From JBDNJM01 sp041687755 (GTDB lineage: Bacteria; Planctomycetota; UBA1135; GCA-002686595), in the NCBI GenBank assembly GCA_041687755.1, contig JBDNJM010000029.1, positions 1 to 25,790 on the forward strand: 25,790 nucleotides of DNA, written 5' to 3'. Within the stretch, counting starts at the first letter, position 1, and the number at the start of each line of letters is the position of its first letter. The translations under genes were made by a program, and so were the position numbers. The notes under the pieces were generated by a model, which did no database searches, was not told the DNA's origin, and worked only from the letters and a program-made list of their open reading frames with translations. Of this stretch, positions 1-8,160 are shown in pieces.

Positions 1-73
1 CGGTGTGAGGGGTGAAGTTCTCACATGGAACCGACTGGTTTCCCGCCACACCAGACCTGCCTCGGCCGCCTTC

Positions 74-101
74 AGCGGCAGCCCCCTCGGGGGCTGCCGC
101 T
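74..101. terminator. Perfect 13-bp hairpin beyond the truncated reductase
   Basis: Two 13-nt arms (74-86 and 89-101) are exact reverse complements with TC between them, so the practical loop is about 4 nt. No T-run follows on either strand, so it is terminator-like rather than a classic intrinsic terminator. It lies about 50 nt past the stop of the minus-strand reductase fragment and could end that transcript or one entering from outside the window. Confidence 0.5.
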
Positions 102-152
102 GCGGCTCGGGAGCGCCCGAAGAATCGGACGATGCTCCGACCGAGGAGCGGC

Positions 153-659
153 TCAGCGTGCGGCCAGCGCATTTACAGACCTACTGGTACACCACCGCGG
201 GGTCTTGGCGAGTGCGGCGAAGGCGACCGGCAGCATGCGTAGCAGCTCGGAGGACTCGTTGTTGACGACTTGTCGCGTCTTGCGGTCCCAGAGCACGGGT
301 ACGGTCACGCGGTCGTCGAAGGTGGGGTCGGTTAGGGCGTAGGCTTCGCTTAAGAACGCGAAGCCCTCGACGGGGTCGGGTCCATGCCCGGGGCCGTCGG
401 TGAAGCGCCAGCCGCGTGCGTCGCGTTCGGGACCCACGAACGACAGGGTGATCGTGTCCGCGAGACCGAGCAGGCGGTGGGCGATCAGAATCCGATGTGC
501 CCACGGACAGGCTAGCGACACGTAGAGGTGGTACCGGCCGGCGACGGCGGGGAATTCGTGGTCCGAATCGGCGCGAATTTCGCGGCGGAAGGCGCTCTCT
601 TGGCGTTGGAACGAACCGTCGGAGCTGGTCTTTCTCGGTAATTGAGCGGGGTCGGACAT
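153..659 (-). pseudogene. Truncated glutathionyl-hydroquinone reductase (GST Xi class), N-terminal domain only
   Basis: The 168-residue product matches the N-terminal thioredoxin-like half of the YqjG/ECM4 family, which reduces glutathionyl-hydroquinones with glutathione. Visible family signatures are GSFQRQ near residue 15, RYHLYVSLACPWAHR with the catalytic Cys at about 51, RVTVPVLWD and VNNESSELLRML. Similarity fades around AFAALA, the tail is unrelated, and a stop follows. Family members run to roughly 320 residues, so the helical C-terminal domain that holds the hydroquinone site is absent. The missing half is not in either other minus-strand frame of bases 1-240, so this is loss or rearrangement rather than one frameshift. 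The chosen start, MSDPAQ, agrees with the family; the longer upstream reading overlaps the M32 gene. Probably non-functional as a reductase. Confidence 0.75.
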
Positions 660-677
660 GGGCGCGGAGGGATGGGA

Positions 678-706
678 GGCGGGTTCGGAGGTATCGCGAA
701 CCCGCC
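678..706 (-). terminator. 10-bp hairpin after the M32 carboxypeptidase gene
   Basis: GGCGGGTTCG (678-687) and CGAACCCGCC (697-706) pair perfectly around a 9-nt loop. The hairpin sits 10 nt past the M32 stop and just before the start of the reductase fragment, so it probably separates the two minus-strand genes. No U-tract follows. Confidence 0.55.
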
Positions 707-715
707 CCCAGGGGC

Positions 716-2212
716 CTAGCTCAGGCTCACCACCTTGCTCTCGATGTAATCCGCGAACGGGTCGACCGAGAGGGGGCGGCCGGTCACGCGCTGCACGAGT
801 TGCCCGGCAGTGTAGAGCCGGTCGTGGCGATGGATTTGGCTGCCGAGCCACTCGCGCAGCGGCAGCAGCTGGCCCTTGGCGACCTGGGCGTCGAGGTCGG
901 GCAGGGCGACGCGCGCGGCCTCCATGAACTGGGCTGCATACAGGTTGCCGATGGAGTAGGTCGGGAAGTAGCCGAACGCTCCCATCGCCCAGTGGATGTC
1001 CTGCAGGCAGCCGTCGGAGTCGGTCTTGGGTGTGATGCCGAGCATCTCCTGCATTCGAGCGTTCCAGCGCTTCGGCAGGTCCTTGACCTTCAGGCTGCCG
1101 TCGAGCAGCTCCTGCTCAATGCCGGTGCGCAGGATGATGTGCAGGTTGTAGGTCAGTTCGTCGGCCTCCACGCGGATCATCGTGGGGGCGATTGCGTTGG
1201 CTGAGCGCCAGACGGACTCGAGGTTCGAAGCCTTGAGTGCCTCGGGAAACAGCGCCTTGGCCTTGGGCAGGAAGTGGCGCCAGAAGGGCTTCGAGCGGCC
1301 GATCATGTTCTCCCACAGGCGCGACTGGGACTCGTGGATCGCCATCGAGACGGCGCCGCCGAGGGGCGAGCGCGCGACCTTGGGCGAACGACCTTGCTCG
1401 TAGAGTCCGTGGCCGGCCTCGTGGATGGCGCCGTAGAGGCCTTGGCGCAGGTCGCGCTCGTTCCAGCGGCCGGTCAAGCGCACGTCGCCGGGGCCGTCGC
1501 CGCCGCAGAACGGGTGGGTCGAGGTGTCGAGGCGCGCGCGGTCGAAGTCGATGCCCATGGCCTCGACGACCTGGCGGACGAAGCGCACCTGGCCGTCGAC
1601 CGGGTACTTGCCGGCGAGCGGCTTGGGGCTGGGCTTGGGGCGCACCTTGGCCATGCGGCGGACCAGCGGGACGGTGAGTTCCTCGAGTCGGTCGAGCAGC
1701 GGCCCGAGCTCGGCCATGCTGGCACCGGGCTCGTAGTGGTCGAGCAGCGCGTCGTAGACATCGCGCTTCGGCGCCTCGAGCCGGGCCACCTCGCGGGACA
1801 GCTCGAGCAGGTGCTCGAGGTGCTTGGCGAAGGCCTTGAAGTTGTTGTCGGCGCGCGCCGACTTCCAGCCCTGGAGAGCGCGGCTCTTGGCGAGCGCCAG
1901 CTCTGAGGCCATGTCCGGGGGCAGGGACGTGGCCTTACGGACCTCCTCGACCGCGATTTCGACGGACCGCCGTCCCCGAGCGGGCAGCTCCGCCTTGGCC
2001 TTGTCGAGCTTGCGGACCAGCTTCACGTGGTCCTTGGCCGTCTGCTTCTCGTGGAGTGCGCCCGCGAGGGCAGCGAGGGAGGTCGCGCGCGCCTCGGCGC
2101 CGCCGGGGGGCATCATCACCTCTTGGTCCCAGCTGAGCATCGACTCGGCGTGGGAGAGGTCGCGGATTGTGGCGTACTGCTGATCGAGAAGGGCGAGGTC
2201 GCTCTTGGACAT
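716..2212 (-). CDS. M32 family metallocarboxypeptidase (carboxypeptidase Taq type)
   Basis: A 498-residue cytoplasmic zinc carboxypeptidase that removes C-terminal residues from peptides; length is normal for the family. The zinc site is clear: HEAGH at 264-268, with the third ligand Glu in HESQSRLWEN (Glu about 294), 26 residues after the second His as in characterised M32 enzymes. Other M32 signatures are HPF at about 233, DVRLT at about 243 and IRVEADELTYNLH at about 346. No signal peptide is present. The ATG at 2212 begins MSKSDLALLD, a usual N-terminus for this family. There is no purine-rich ribosome site; instead TACCTT lies 7 nt before the ATG, which suggests a leaderless mRNA. The gene is divergent from the secreted paralog at 2482 and followed by a hairpin. 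Function is well supported; the natural substrate is unknown. Confidence 0.95.
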   Translation of the reverse strand: MSKSDLALLDQQYATIRDLSHAESMLSWDQEVMMPPGGAEARATSLAALAGALHEKQTAKDHVKLVRKLDKAKAELPARGRRSVEIAVEEVRKATSLPPDMASELALAKSRALQGWKSARADNNFKAFAKHLEHLLELSREVARLEAPKRDVYDALLDHYEPGASMAELGPLLDRLEELTVPLVRRMAKVRPKPSPKPLAGKYPVDGQVRFVRQVVEAMGIDFDRARLDTSTHPFCGGDGPGDVRLTGRWNERDLRQGLYGAIHEAGHGLYEQGRSPKVARSPLGGAVSMAIHESQSRLWENMIGRSKPFWRHFLPKAKALFPEALKASNLESVWRSANAIAPTMIRVEADELTYNLHIILRTGIEQELLDGSLKVKDLPKRWNARMQEMLGITPKTDSDGCLQDIHWAMGAFGYFPTYSIGNLYAAQFMEAARVALPDLDAQVAKGQLLPLREWLGSQIHRHDRLYTAGQLVQRVTGRPLSVDPFADYIESKVVSLS

Positions 2213-2219
2213 GGCGGCG

Positions 2220-2225
2220 AAGGTA
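2220..2225 (-). promoter_or_regulatory. Candidate -10 box (TACCTT) of a leaderless M32 mRNA
   Basis: On the minus strand TACCTT is followed by exactly 7 nt and then the ATG of the M32 gene. This spacing would put the transcription start at or next to the start codon. No clear -35 hexamer is seen. The same arrangement recurs before other genes in the window. Confidence 0.4.
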
Positions 2226-2481
2226 GAGAGGGAGAGGGACGTGAGTGCGCCACAGCCTAGCGGCCGGGGTGAGCCCTTCTACTGGTGACTCCGTCCGCCT
2301 CCAAGGGCTTTTGAAGCAGGGGTTTACCTCCGCTGGGCGGCCTCCGGGCCCACGAATCTCGCGTTCGCGCGTTCGTCCAGCGGGCCGCGAGCACTCCGTC
2401 GTGGGCAGGGCGACCCGCCGGTCGTCCCTTTCGCCCCCCTCGGCGCGCCCCCCGCCCGCTGACCCAGCCCAAACGAATCCC

Positions 2482-3720
2482 ATGCGTTCCACCCTGCTCA
2501 ACGTCGCCTTCGCAGGCACTGCAGCCTTCAGCCTCTCGACTTCCGCGGTCGCCCAGTGCGGCCTCGACGACCAGCTCTCCGCTGGCGGGTGCTGCAGCCA
2601 GGTCGGCCTCAACATCCCGAGCTTCCCGGACTTCGGTATCCAGTCCAAGGCGATCCGTTGGGACGCGTGCGGTCTCGCCGCCCAGGGCTGCGTCACTGTG
2701 AGCTTCGGCAGTCCGATGCCGACCCCGCGCTGCGGCGTGTTCGACATCGAGGCCAAGGTCATCGACTGTGCAGGCGTCGCCCTGCTCGAGGGCAAGGGCA
2801 CGCTCGACTACACCCGCACCTGGACCGAGGTGCGCCCCCAGAGTGTCGGCACGCCTCCGACGGACTACCAGGTCTGGCGCTTCCTGCTGAAGATCGACAT
2901 GACCGCGCCGGTGCTGCCCTCGCTCCACCCGCTGCTGCCCAACTCTCTGAACAGCTGCCCGAGCGTCTTCTACTACGGCCACGTCGACTACGCCAGCGAC
3001 TGCGCCACAGGCCTGCTCGAGCACTCGGTCTCGATGTACCACGGCGCCGACCGCTTCAGCCACGGCCCTATCATCTCGAGCTGCGCGAGCACCCTCGACC
3101 CGATCAGCAGCTTCGCGATCGTCGGCCCTGACACCGCTGCCAACCCCTTCGTGCCGAGCGACTTTCTGATCAACCCGGGCAGCCTTCAGGCCGAGGCCAT
3201 GCGCTCGGTGGACTCGCCAGTCCCGTTCGCCTGCAACGTCGAGGAGCGCATCGCCCAGGGCTTCTTCAACCCGGTCGGATTCGGCTGCCTCACCCCGCCG
3301 AGCACTGCTTCGATCCACCAGTCCTCGGTGGACGTGAGCGCGTTTGGCCAGTGCGGAAGCAACTTCCAGACGCTCAACGTCGGCGGCGGGGTGATTCCGT
3401 GGCGCCGCCTGATCTCGACCTCGCTCGGTCGCTGGAGCACCAACTCGGTCTACCCCGGCCCTGAAGCCCTACGCGCCGACGAAGGCCTGTTCGTCTACAA
3501 CGACAGCTGCGTCGGAACGCCCGACTTCGTGGTCTTCTACGGCGCCGAGACCCTCGGCGGCTACCAGGTCGTGCCCGGCCCGACGCCGAGCGTTCTCCCG
3601 AGTCAGCACTTCGTCGACCTGGTCAGCAACTGGACCGCTCCGATCGGTGGCGTGATCAGCCTCCCGCTGCTCGGCGACGTGCAGCCCTCCAAGTACCTGA
3701 TCTACGTCAACCCGCAGTAG
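2482..3720 (+). CDS. Secreted cysteine-rich protein of unknown function, copy 1
   Basis: I do not recognise the family. The 412-residue product has a signal peptide (MRSTLL, a hydrophobic core, then a likely signal peptidase I cut near AVAQ), so it should be exported. The mature part has 14 cysteines, all matched in the copy at 4005, which suggests seven disulfides. Shared short motifs include DYTRTWTEVRPQSVG, YYGHVDY, CxSTLDPISS, AIVGPDTAANPFVP, IPWRRL, LFVYND and a C-terminal SKYLIYVNPQ. It has no membrane anchor, sorting tail or recognisable catalytic motif, and looks like a compact beta-rich extracellular protein. The reading frame stays open upstream to 2245, but the signal peptide fixes the start at the ATG at 2482. 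No Shine-Dalgarno site is visible. A hairpin follows at 3804. Confidence 0.88.
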   Translation: MRSTLLNVAFAGTAAFSLSTSAVAQCGLDDQLSAGGCCSQVGLNIPSFPDFGIQSKAIRWDACGLAAQGCVTVSFGSPMPTPRCGVFDIEAKVIDCAGVALLEGKGTLDYTRTWTEVRPQSVGTPPTDYQVWRFLLKIDMTAPVLPSLHPLLPNSLNSCPSVFYYGHVDYASDCATGLLEHSVSMYHGADRFSHGPIISSCASTLDPISSFAIVGPDTAANPFVPSDFLINPGSLQAEAMRSVDSPVPFACNVEERIAQGFFNPVGFGCLTPPSTASIHQSSVDVSAFGQCGSNFQTLNVGGGVIPWRRLISTSLGRWSTNSVYPGPEALRADEGLFVYNDSCVGTPDFVVFYGAETLGGYQVVPGPTPSVLPSQHFVDLVSNWTAPIGGVISLPLLGDVQPSKYLIYVNPQ

Positions 3721-3803
3721 GTCCGAGTTCGATCACGCGGGCACTGCCAACAGACCGCTTTTCGCCCTTGCCCCCTGAGGAGCCGTCTGCCAACGGCTCA
3801 CCC

Positions 3804-3837
3804 GAGCCCCGCTGGAACCTTTCCACCAGCGGGGCTC
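3804..3837 (+). terminator. Intrinsic terminator after secreted copy 1
   Basis: A perfect 12-bp stem, GAGCCCCGCTGG with its complement, encloses a 10-nt loop and is followed by CTTTCG. A smaller 7-bp hairpin (3780-3786 with 3793-3799) lies just upstream. Together they should end transcription of the copy at 2482 before the copy at 4005. Confidence 0.75.
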
Positions 3838-3896
3838 CTTTCGTCGGTACGCTTGAGCGGGAGCGCGCACACGGTGGCCCTGCACACGCCTCGAAC

Positions 3897-3910
3897 GCAT
3901 ATTGCATATT
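3897..3910 (+). promoter_or_regulatory. AT-rich direct repeat upstream of secreted copy 2
   Basis: GCATATT occurs twice in direct succession (3897-3903 and 3904-3910), followed by TCTTCG. It is one of few AT-rich patches in a GC-rich gap and lies about 95 nt before the ATG at 4005. It could be a promoter or an activator site; no confident -35/-10 pair can be assigned. Confidence 0.3.
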
Positions 3911-4004
3911 TCTTCGTTCGGTGCAGCCGGACCGCGCACTCCGAGTCTTGTGGGAAGGGACTCCCTCAGTCCTCACCCCAGCCACAACTGCCAAAACCAA
4001 AGCC

Positions 4005-5246
4005 ATGCGCCATTACCTACTCAACTTCGCCGTCGCCTCCGCGGCCATCTTCACCTTCTCGAGCGACGCCGCGGCCCAGTGCGGGATCGACGACCAGCTG
4101 TCGCTCGGCGGCTGCTGCGACCAGGTCGACCTCGCCCTGCCCGCGTTCCCGTCGATCGGCCTGCAGTCCCAGGGGATTCGCTGGGACGCCTGCGGCCTTG
4201 CGGCGCAGCAGTGCCTCTCGGTCAACCTGAGCCCGCCGATTCCGACCGCGCGCTGCGGGGTCTTCGACGTGCAGGTCAGCGTGGGCGACTGCGCCGGTGT
4301 TCCGGCGGCCAGCGGGCTTGGGACGCTCGACTACACCCGCACGTGGACCGAGGTGCGGCCCCAGAGCGTCGGCGCGCCGCCGGCCCAGTACCAAGTCTGG
4401 CGCTTCCTCTTCAAGGTCGACCTCAGCGGCTCGGGCCTGATCGGTTCGTCGCCGGTGCTGCCGAACTCGCTCGGCAGCTGCCCGAGCGCCTTCTACTACG
4501 GCCACGTCGACTACGCGTTCGACTGCGTCTCGAACTTCTGGGAGAGCTCGTTCTCGCTCTACCACGGCGCCGACAACTTCAGCCACGGGCCGGTGCTCTC
4601 GAGCTGCCCGAGCACGCTCGACCCCATCAGTAGCTACGCCATCGTCGGTCCCGACACGGCCGCGAACCCGTTCGTGCCGACCGACTTCCTCGTGCAGCCC
4701 GGCGCGCTGCAAAGCGAGGCCGTCCGCAAGGTCGACTCGCCCATCCCGTTCGCCTGCAACATCGAGGAGCGCATCGCCTCCGGCACCTACAACCCGGTCG
4801 GTTTCGGCTGCCTGTCGCCGCCGAGCCTCGGTTCGATCCACCAGTCCTCGATCGCGCTGGACGCTACCGGTGGCTGCGGATCGAATTTCCTCACCTTGAA
4901 CGCGGGCGGCGGGATCATCCCGTGGCGCCGCCTGGTCTCGACCTCGCTCGGTCAGTGGACCACGCCCTTCGCCTACCCGGGTGAAGAACTGCTGCGCGCC
5001 GACGAGGGTCTGTTCGTCTACAACGACGCCTGCGTCACGCTTCCGCCCGAGTTCGCGATTTTCTACGGGGTCGAAACCCTCAAGGGCTACGACGTGCTGC
5101 CCGGCCCGACGCCCAGCTTCATCGGGAGCCAGCACTTCGTCGACCTGGGCACGAACTGGACCGCGCCCCTCACGGGCCCGATCAGCCTGCCCGCGGTGGG
5201 CACCGTGAACCCCTCGAAGTACCTGATCTACGTCAACCCGCAGTAG
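4005..5246 (+). CDS. Secreted cysteine-rich protein of unknown function, copy 2
   Basis: A 413-residue paralog of the gene at 2482, roughly two thirds to 70% identical by eye over its whole length, with no large gaps. It has its own signal peptide (MRHYLLNFA to DAAAQ) and the same 14 cysteines. Differences concentrate in the signal peptide and short loops, for example after GDCAGV and around residues 140-150. Both copies keep the same C-terminus, SKYLIYVNPQ. As both frames are intact and the conserved blocks match, both copies are probably functional. The frame is open upstream to 3768, but that part runs across the terminator of copy 1 and is not coding. Its separate upstream AT-rich region and downstream hairpin suggest independent transcription. 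Function unknown. Confidence 0.88.
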   Translation: MRHYLLNFAVASAAIFTFSSDAAAQCGIDDQLSLGGCCDQVDLALPAFPSIGLQSQGIRWDACGLAAQQCLSVNLSPPIPTARCGVFDVQVSVGDCAGVPAASGLGTLDYTRTWTEVRPQSVGAPPAQYQVWRFLFKVDLSGSGLIGSSPVLPNSLGSCPSAFYYGHVDYAFDCVSNFWESSFSLYHGADNFSHGPVLSSCPSTLDPISSYAIVGPDTAANPFVPTDFLVQPGALQSEAVRKVDSPIPFACNIEERIASGTYNPVGFGCLSPPSLGSIHQSSIALDATGGCGSNFLTLNAGGGIIPWRRLVSTSLGQWTTPFAYPGEELLRADEGLFVYNDACVTLPPEFAIFYGVETLKGYDVLPGPTPSFIGSQHFVDLGTNWTAPLTGPISLPAVGTVNPSKYLIYVNPQ

Positions 5247-5273
5247 GACCGAGGCCGGTCGGGCCTATCGGGT

Positions 5274-5309
5274 GAGCGCCCGCGGTGCAGCGATGCACCG
5301 CGGGCGCTC
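5274..5309 (+). terminator. Perfect 16-bp hairpin with GCGA tetraloop
   Basis: Arms 5274-5289 and 5294-5309 are exact complements closed by GCGA, a GNRA tetraloop. It is 28 nt past the stop of secreted copy 2 and before the anchored protein at 5348. The stem is very stable, but no T-run follows. Confidence 0.75.
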
Positions 5310-5347
5310 GTCGTGGGTAGCGAGCCGTCTTCGGGTACAACTGGCGC

Positions 5348-6664
5348 ATGCGAGCCCTCGCTCTGTGGATTGCGCTGATCGCTGGACTGCTGGCCGCCGG
5401 GTGGTGGCTCGGCGGGTCGCGGGACGAGCTGGAGGCGAGCGCGCCAGGTTCCCAGAGCGAGACCGCCAGCAGCGACGGGCGGGTCGCCGAGTCGGTCGTG
5501 GAATCGTCCGAGTCCGTGGAACGCACCGCGCTGGATTCAGCAGGTGATCCAGGAGCGGTCCCCGGCGCCTCAAAGGCCCAGGGCTGGACGCGCTACAGCT
5601 GGAAGCTCGTGGATCGCTTCGGTGAGCCCGTTCGGCAAGTCATGGTGGAAGGGACGTTCCTCGGGGCGGACGGCGGGGCGCTGCGACCGTTTCAGCAGTA
5701 CATCGGCGACAGCGACGCCGCGAGCCAAGAGCTGTGGATCCTCGATGATCAACCGCCCTCTCGACTGCGGCTGGAGACGGGCGAGCAGGGACACCTGCCG
5801 GTGAACCTGGTGCTGCCCGAGCCCGTGGCTGGAGGCATCACAAGTCTCGGGGATCTCGTCGTGCCGACAGTCGCAGGGCAGTTCGGCCTGCCGCTGATCA
5901 GCGGGCGTGTGTTGGACGCGGACGGCACTCCCGTCGAGGGCGTGCGCGGCAGCGGGGGTGTGGGCATGGGCGATCACGAAGGCTGGCACGAGGCCGGCGG
6001 CGGGGTCGTCGAGATCGACCCCTTCACAGGCAAGTTTGAGATGTTCGGCCCGGGGCATCTGGTGGACAGTGTCTACGTGTCCTTTCGTGCGGAAGAGCGA
6101 ACGTCGGCGCATCGGGACCTGATTCCGCTCGGGACCCACGACATCGAGATGACGATGGGGCTCGTGCAAGTCGTGCACCTAAGCTTCACCGGCCCGGCGG
6201 GCTCTCGCCCGCTGGGGAACGGGTTTGACTGTCAGTTCTGGTCCTCGGAGCGCCTCTCGAGTTCCCGCGGCTATCCCGGTCGACATGTCCTCAAGCGCCC
6301 GCGCGATGCGACCAGTCTGCGCATCCTCGATCCGATGACTGACACGGTGTTGCACCGCTTCGAGCTACCTAGCCCGAGCGCGGGGCCACTCGAGCTAGAG
6401 CATGTCGACCTAGATGAGTCCGTGAGCTTCATCGAGATCCGACTGCTGGACGGACGCGGCGAGCTGCTGGACCATCCAGCAGTGCACCTCGAGCGGCCGG
6501 GCAAGACGCCGACCCTGCGGGTGGCTCGGGCCGGCATGCTCAGCCTCTACGCGCCGAGAACCGGCGGCCTGCTGCGCGTGTCGCTGGCGCCGGGGGGCAA
6601 TCGGATCGACCCGACGCTGACGGTGGATTTGGCAAGCCCGCCCGCGAGTCTGCAGTTCCCCTAA
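5348..6664 (+). CDS. Membrane-anchored protein with carboxypeptidase-regulatory-like motifs, copy 1
   Basis: The 438-residue product has one N-terminal membrane helix (about residues 3-21, ending GWWLGG) with no cleavage site that I can call, then a low-complexity Ser/Glu/Ala linker to about 78. The rest should lie outside the membrane. It holds motifs typical of CarboxypepD_reg beta-sandwiches: WKLVDRFGEPVRQVMVEG at about 85 and ISGRVLDADGTPVEGV at about 184. A block with FEMFGP and a C-terminal end in SLQFP are shared with the next gene. No catalytic residues are recognised, so a structural, binding or sensing role is likelier than an enzyme. Only 45 nt separate it from copy 2, suggesting an operon. 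TACAAC lies 6 nt before the ATG, so the mRNA may be leaderless. Confidence 0.85.
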   Translation: MRALALWIALIAGLLAAGWWLGGSRDELEASAPGSQSETASSDGRVAESVVESSESVERTALDSAGDPGAVPGASKAQGWTRYSWKLVDRFGEPVRQVMVEGTFLGADGGALRPFQQYIGDSDAASQELWILDDQPPSRLRLETGEQGHLPVNLVLPEPVAGGITSLGDLVVPTVAGQFGLPLISGRVLDADGTPVEGVRGSGGVGMGDHEGWHEAGGGVVEIDPFTGKFEMFGPGHLVDSVYVSFRAEERTSAHRDLIPLGTHDIEMTMGLVQVVHLSFTGPAGSRPLGNGFDCQFWSSERLSSSRGYPGRHVLKRPRDATSLRILDPMTDTVLHRFELPSPSAGPLELEHVDLDESVSFIEIRLLDGRGELLDHPAVHLERPGKTPTLRVARAGMLSLYAPRTGGLLRVSLAPGGNRIDPTLTVDLASPPASLQFP

Positions 6665-6709
6665 TCCGCAAGTCGTGTGCAGGATCGCTGGGTTAGCCTC
6701 GGCATCAAG

Positions 6710-8098
6710 ATGAGGGACGAAGAAGACACGGAAGGGTCTGGCGTCGCGATCCAGGTGGCTCTGGGCGTGGTTCTGCTCAGCGCTCTGGCGTTAGGTATCC
6801 GGGGTTTGCAGGGGACTGGAGCATCTGCTCAACGCACGGCGGCGGGGATCGAGCAGGCGCTGGAGACGGAGGCGGGCGAGCGTGCAGAGTTTGGCGGCGC
6901 AGCGGCCGATGACGCGGGCGCGGAGGCCGCGCGGGCTCCGGTTGCCGGCGTGCCCGAGGCGCTGCCGGAGCTCGCGGCCGTGGCACGGACGCCCGGGCAG
7001 AAGGCCGTCGGCGGATCGACGACCTACGGCTGGCGGCTCGTGGACTCGTTCGGGGCACCGCTCGCGAACGTCATGGTCACCGGGCGCTGGCTGGATGCGG
7101 AGGCGGAAGCGATCCGCGCAACGCAGACGCTTGTGGACGACAGCGGGGAGGGTTCGAAGACCGAGGTGACCTGGACGGAAGACGCGCCGGTCGAAGTGCG
7201 TCTAGATTCGGGCGCGCCGGGGTCTCGGGCGCTCACGATGAGTCTGCCGGCGCCGGTCGTCGGAGGCCGGACCGAGCTCGGGGATCTCGAGGTGCCGACG
7301 GTTGCGGATGACTACGACGAACCGCTCGTGACCGGCCGCGTGCTGGACGCGGACGGAACGACGACGGAAGGCCTCCTGGCGCTCGGCTGGATCGGCCAGG
7401 GCCTGGGCTCCGGAGATCGAGCGACGTGGAGGAAGAGCGGCGGTGGCGTCGTTCTCGTGGATCCGCGCTCCGGCGACTTCGAGATGTTCGGGCCCGAAGG
7501 CCTGGCGACGAGCCTGATGATGAGCTTCCAGGCACCCAACCGGATCAGCGTCAAGCACGAGGGCATCGCGCCCGGCACGCGCGACCTAGTCGTGACCATG
7601 CAGCCTGCCCAGCTGGTGCGCGTCCGCTTCGACCTGCCCGAGTCGGAGGAGACCTGGGAGATGGACTGCGAGTTTTGGTCTGATCGCTGGCTGAGCCGGT
7701 CCTACGGCTATCCGGGCCAGCAGGACCTGATGCGCCCGGTCAACGCAGACGAGCTGCGGATCGTTTGTCCGCTCAGTGGCTTCGTGCTGCACCGCTTCAG
7801 GTTGCCGCCTTCGGATGGCCAGATGCTCGAGCTGGAGCCGGCCGACCTGCGCGAGAGCGTGGGGTTCTTCGAGATCCCGCTGCTCGACGCAGGCGGTGAG
7901 GCTCGCATCGGGGCCACGGTCCTCCTGGAGCGCCCCGATGGCGAGCGCATCTTGGTGGACACGGGCACCGCGCTCGAGTTCTTCGCGCCGCGCAACGCGG
8001 GCGTGCTGCGCGTCGGCTTGGCCGAGGACGGAGAGCTCTTGGGCGCGTTCCTTTCGCTCGACCTCGCGGCGCCGGCGGCGAGCCTTAGCTTCCCCTGA
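6710..8098 (+). CDS. Membrane-anchored protein with carboxypeptidase-regulatory-like motifs, copy 2
   Basis: The 462-residue paralog of the gene at 5348 has a short acidic cytoplasmic start (MRDEEDTEGSG), one membrane helix at about 12-32 and an Ala/Glu-rich linker to about 100. The same ectodomain follows: WRLVDSFGAPLANVMVTG, VTGRVLDADGTTTEG, FEMFGPEGL, YGYPGQ, LHRF and a terminal SLSFP. A GTG 33 nt upstream is in frame, but it adds charged residues with no support from copy 1, so I use the ATG at 6710. Codon use and layout match copy 1. The pair looks like a duplication with the linker and N-terminus diverging fastest. No function can be assigned; an envelope-exposed binding or scaffold role is inferred. 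Confidence 0.85.
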   Translation: MRDEEDTEGSGVAIQVALGVVLLSALALGIRGLQGTGASAQRTAAGIEQALETEAGERAEFGGAAADDAGAEAARAPVAGVPEALPELAAVARTPGQKAVGGSTTYGWRLVDSFGAPLANVMVTGRWLDAEAEAIRATQTLVDDSGEGSKTEVTWTEDAPVEVRLDSGAPGSRALTMSLPAPVVGGRTELGDLEVPTVADDYDEPLVTGRVLDADGTTTEGLLALGWIGQGLGSGDRATWRKSGGGVVLVDPRSGDFEMFGPEGLATSLMMSFQAPNRISVKHEGIAPGTRDLVVTMQPAQLVRVRFDLPESEETWEMDCEFWSDRWLSRSYGYPGQQDLMRPVNADELRIVCPLSGFVLHRFRLPPSDGQMLELEPADLRESVGFFEIPLLDAGGEARIGATVLLERPDGERILVDTGTALEFFAPRNAGVLRVGLAEDGELLGAFLSLDLAAPAASLSFP

Positions 8099-8160
8099 CG
8101 ACGAGCTGGCGACGGACGGGGAGCGAGGAAGCTCTCACGCTAACCAGCAGATGAACTTAC

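Noticed and set aside
4..25. 6-bp inverted repeat TGTGAG/CTCACA at the window start
   Set aside because: It is short, has a 10-nt loop and no linked gene, so it is not above chance.
2257..3318. A 353-codon minus-strand frame opposite secreted copy 1
   Set aside because: It has shadow-like composition and a counterpart opposite copy 2 (4017-5135), as expected when paralogs share codon bias. No signal peptide or motif is present.
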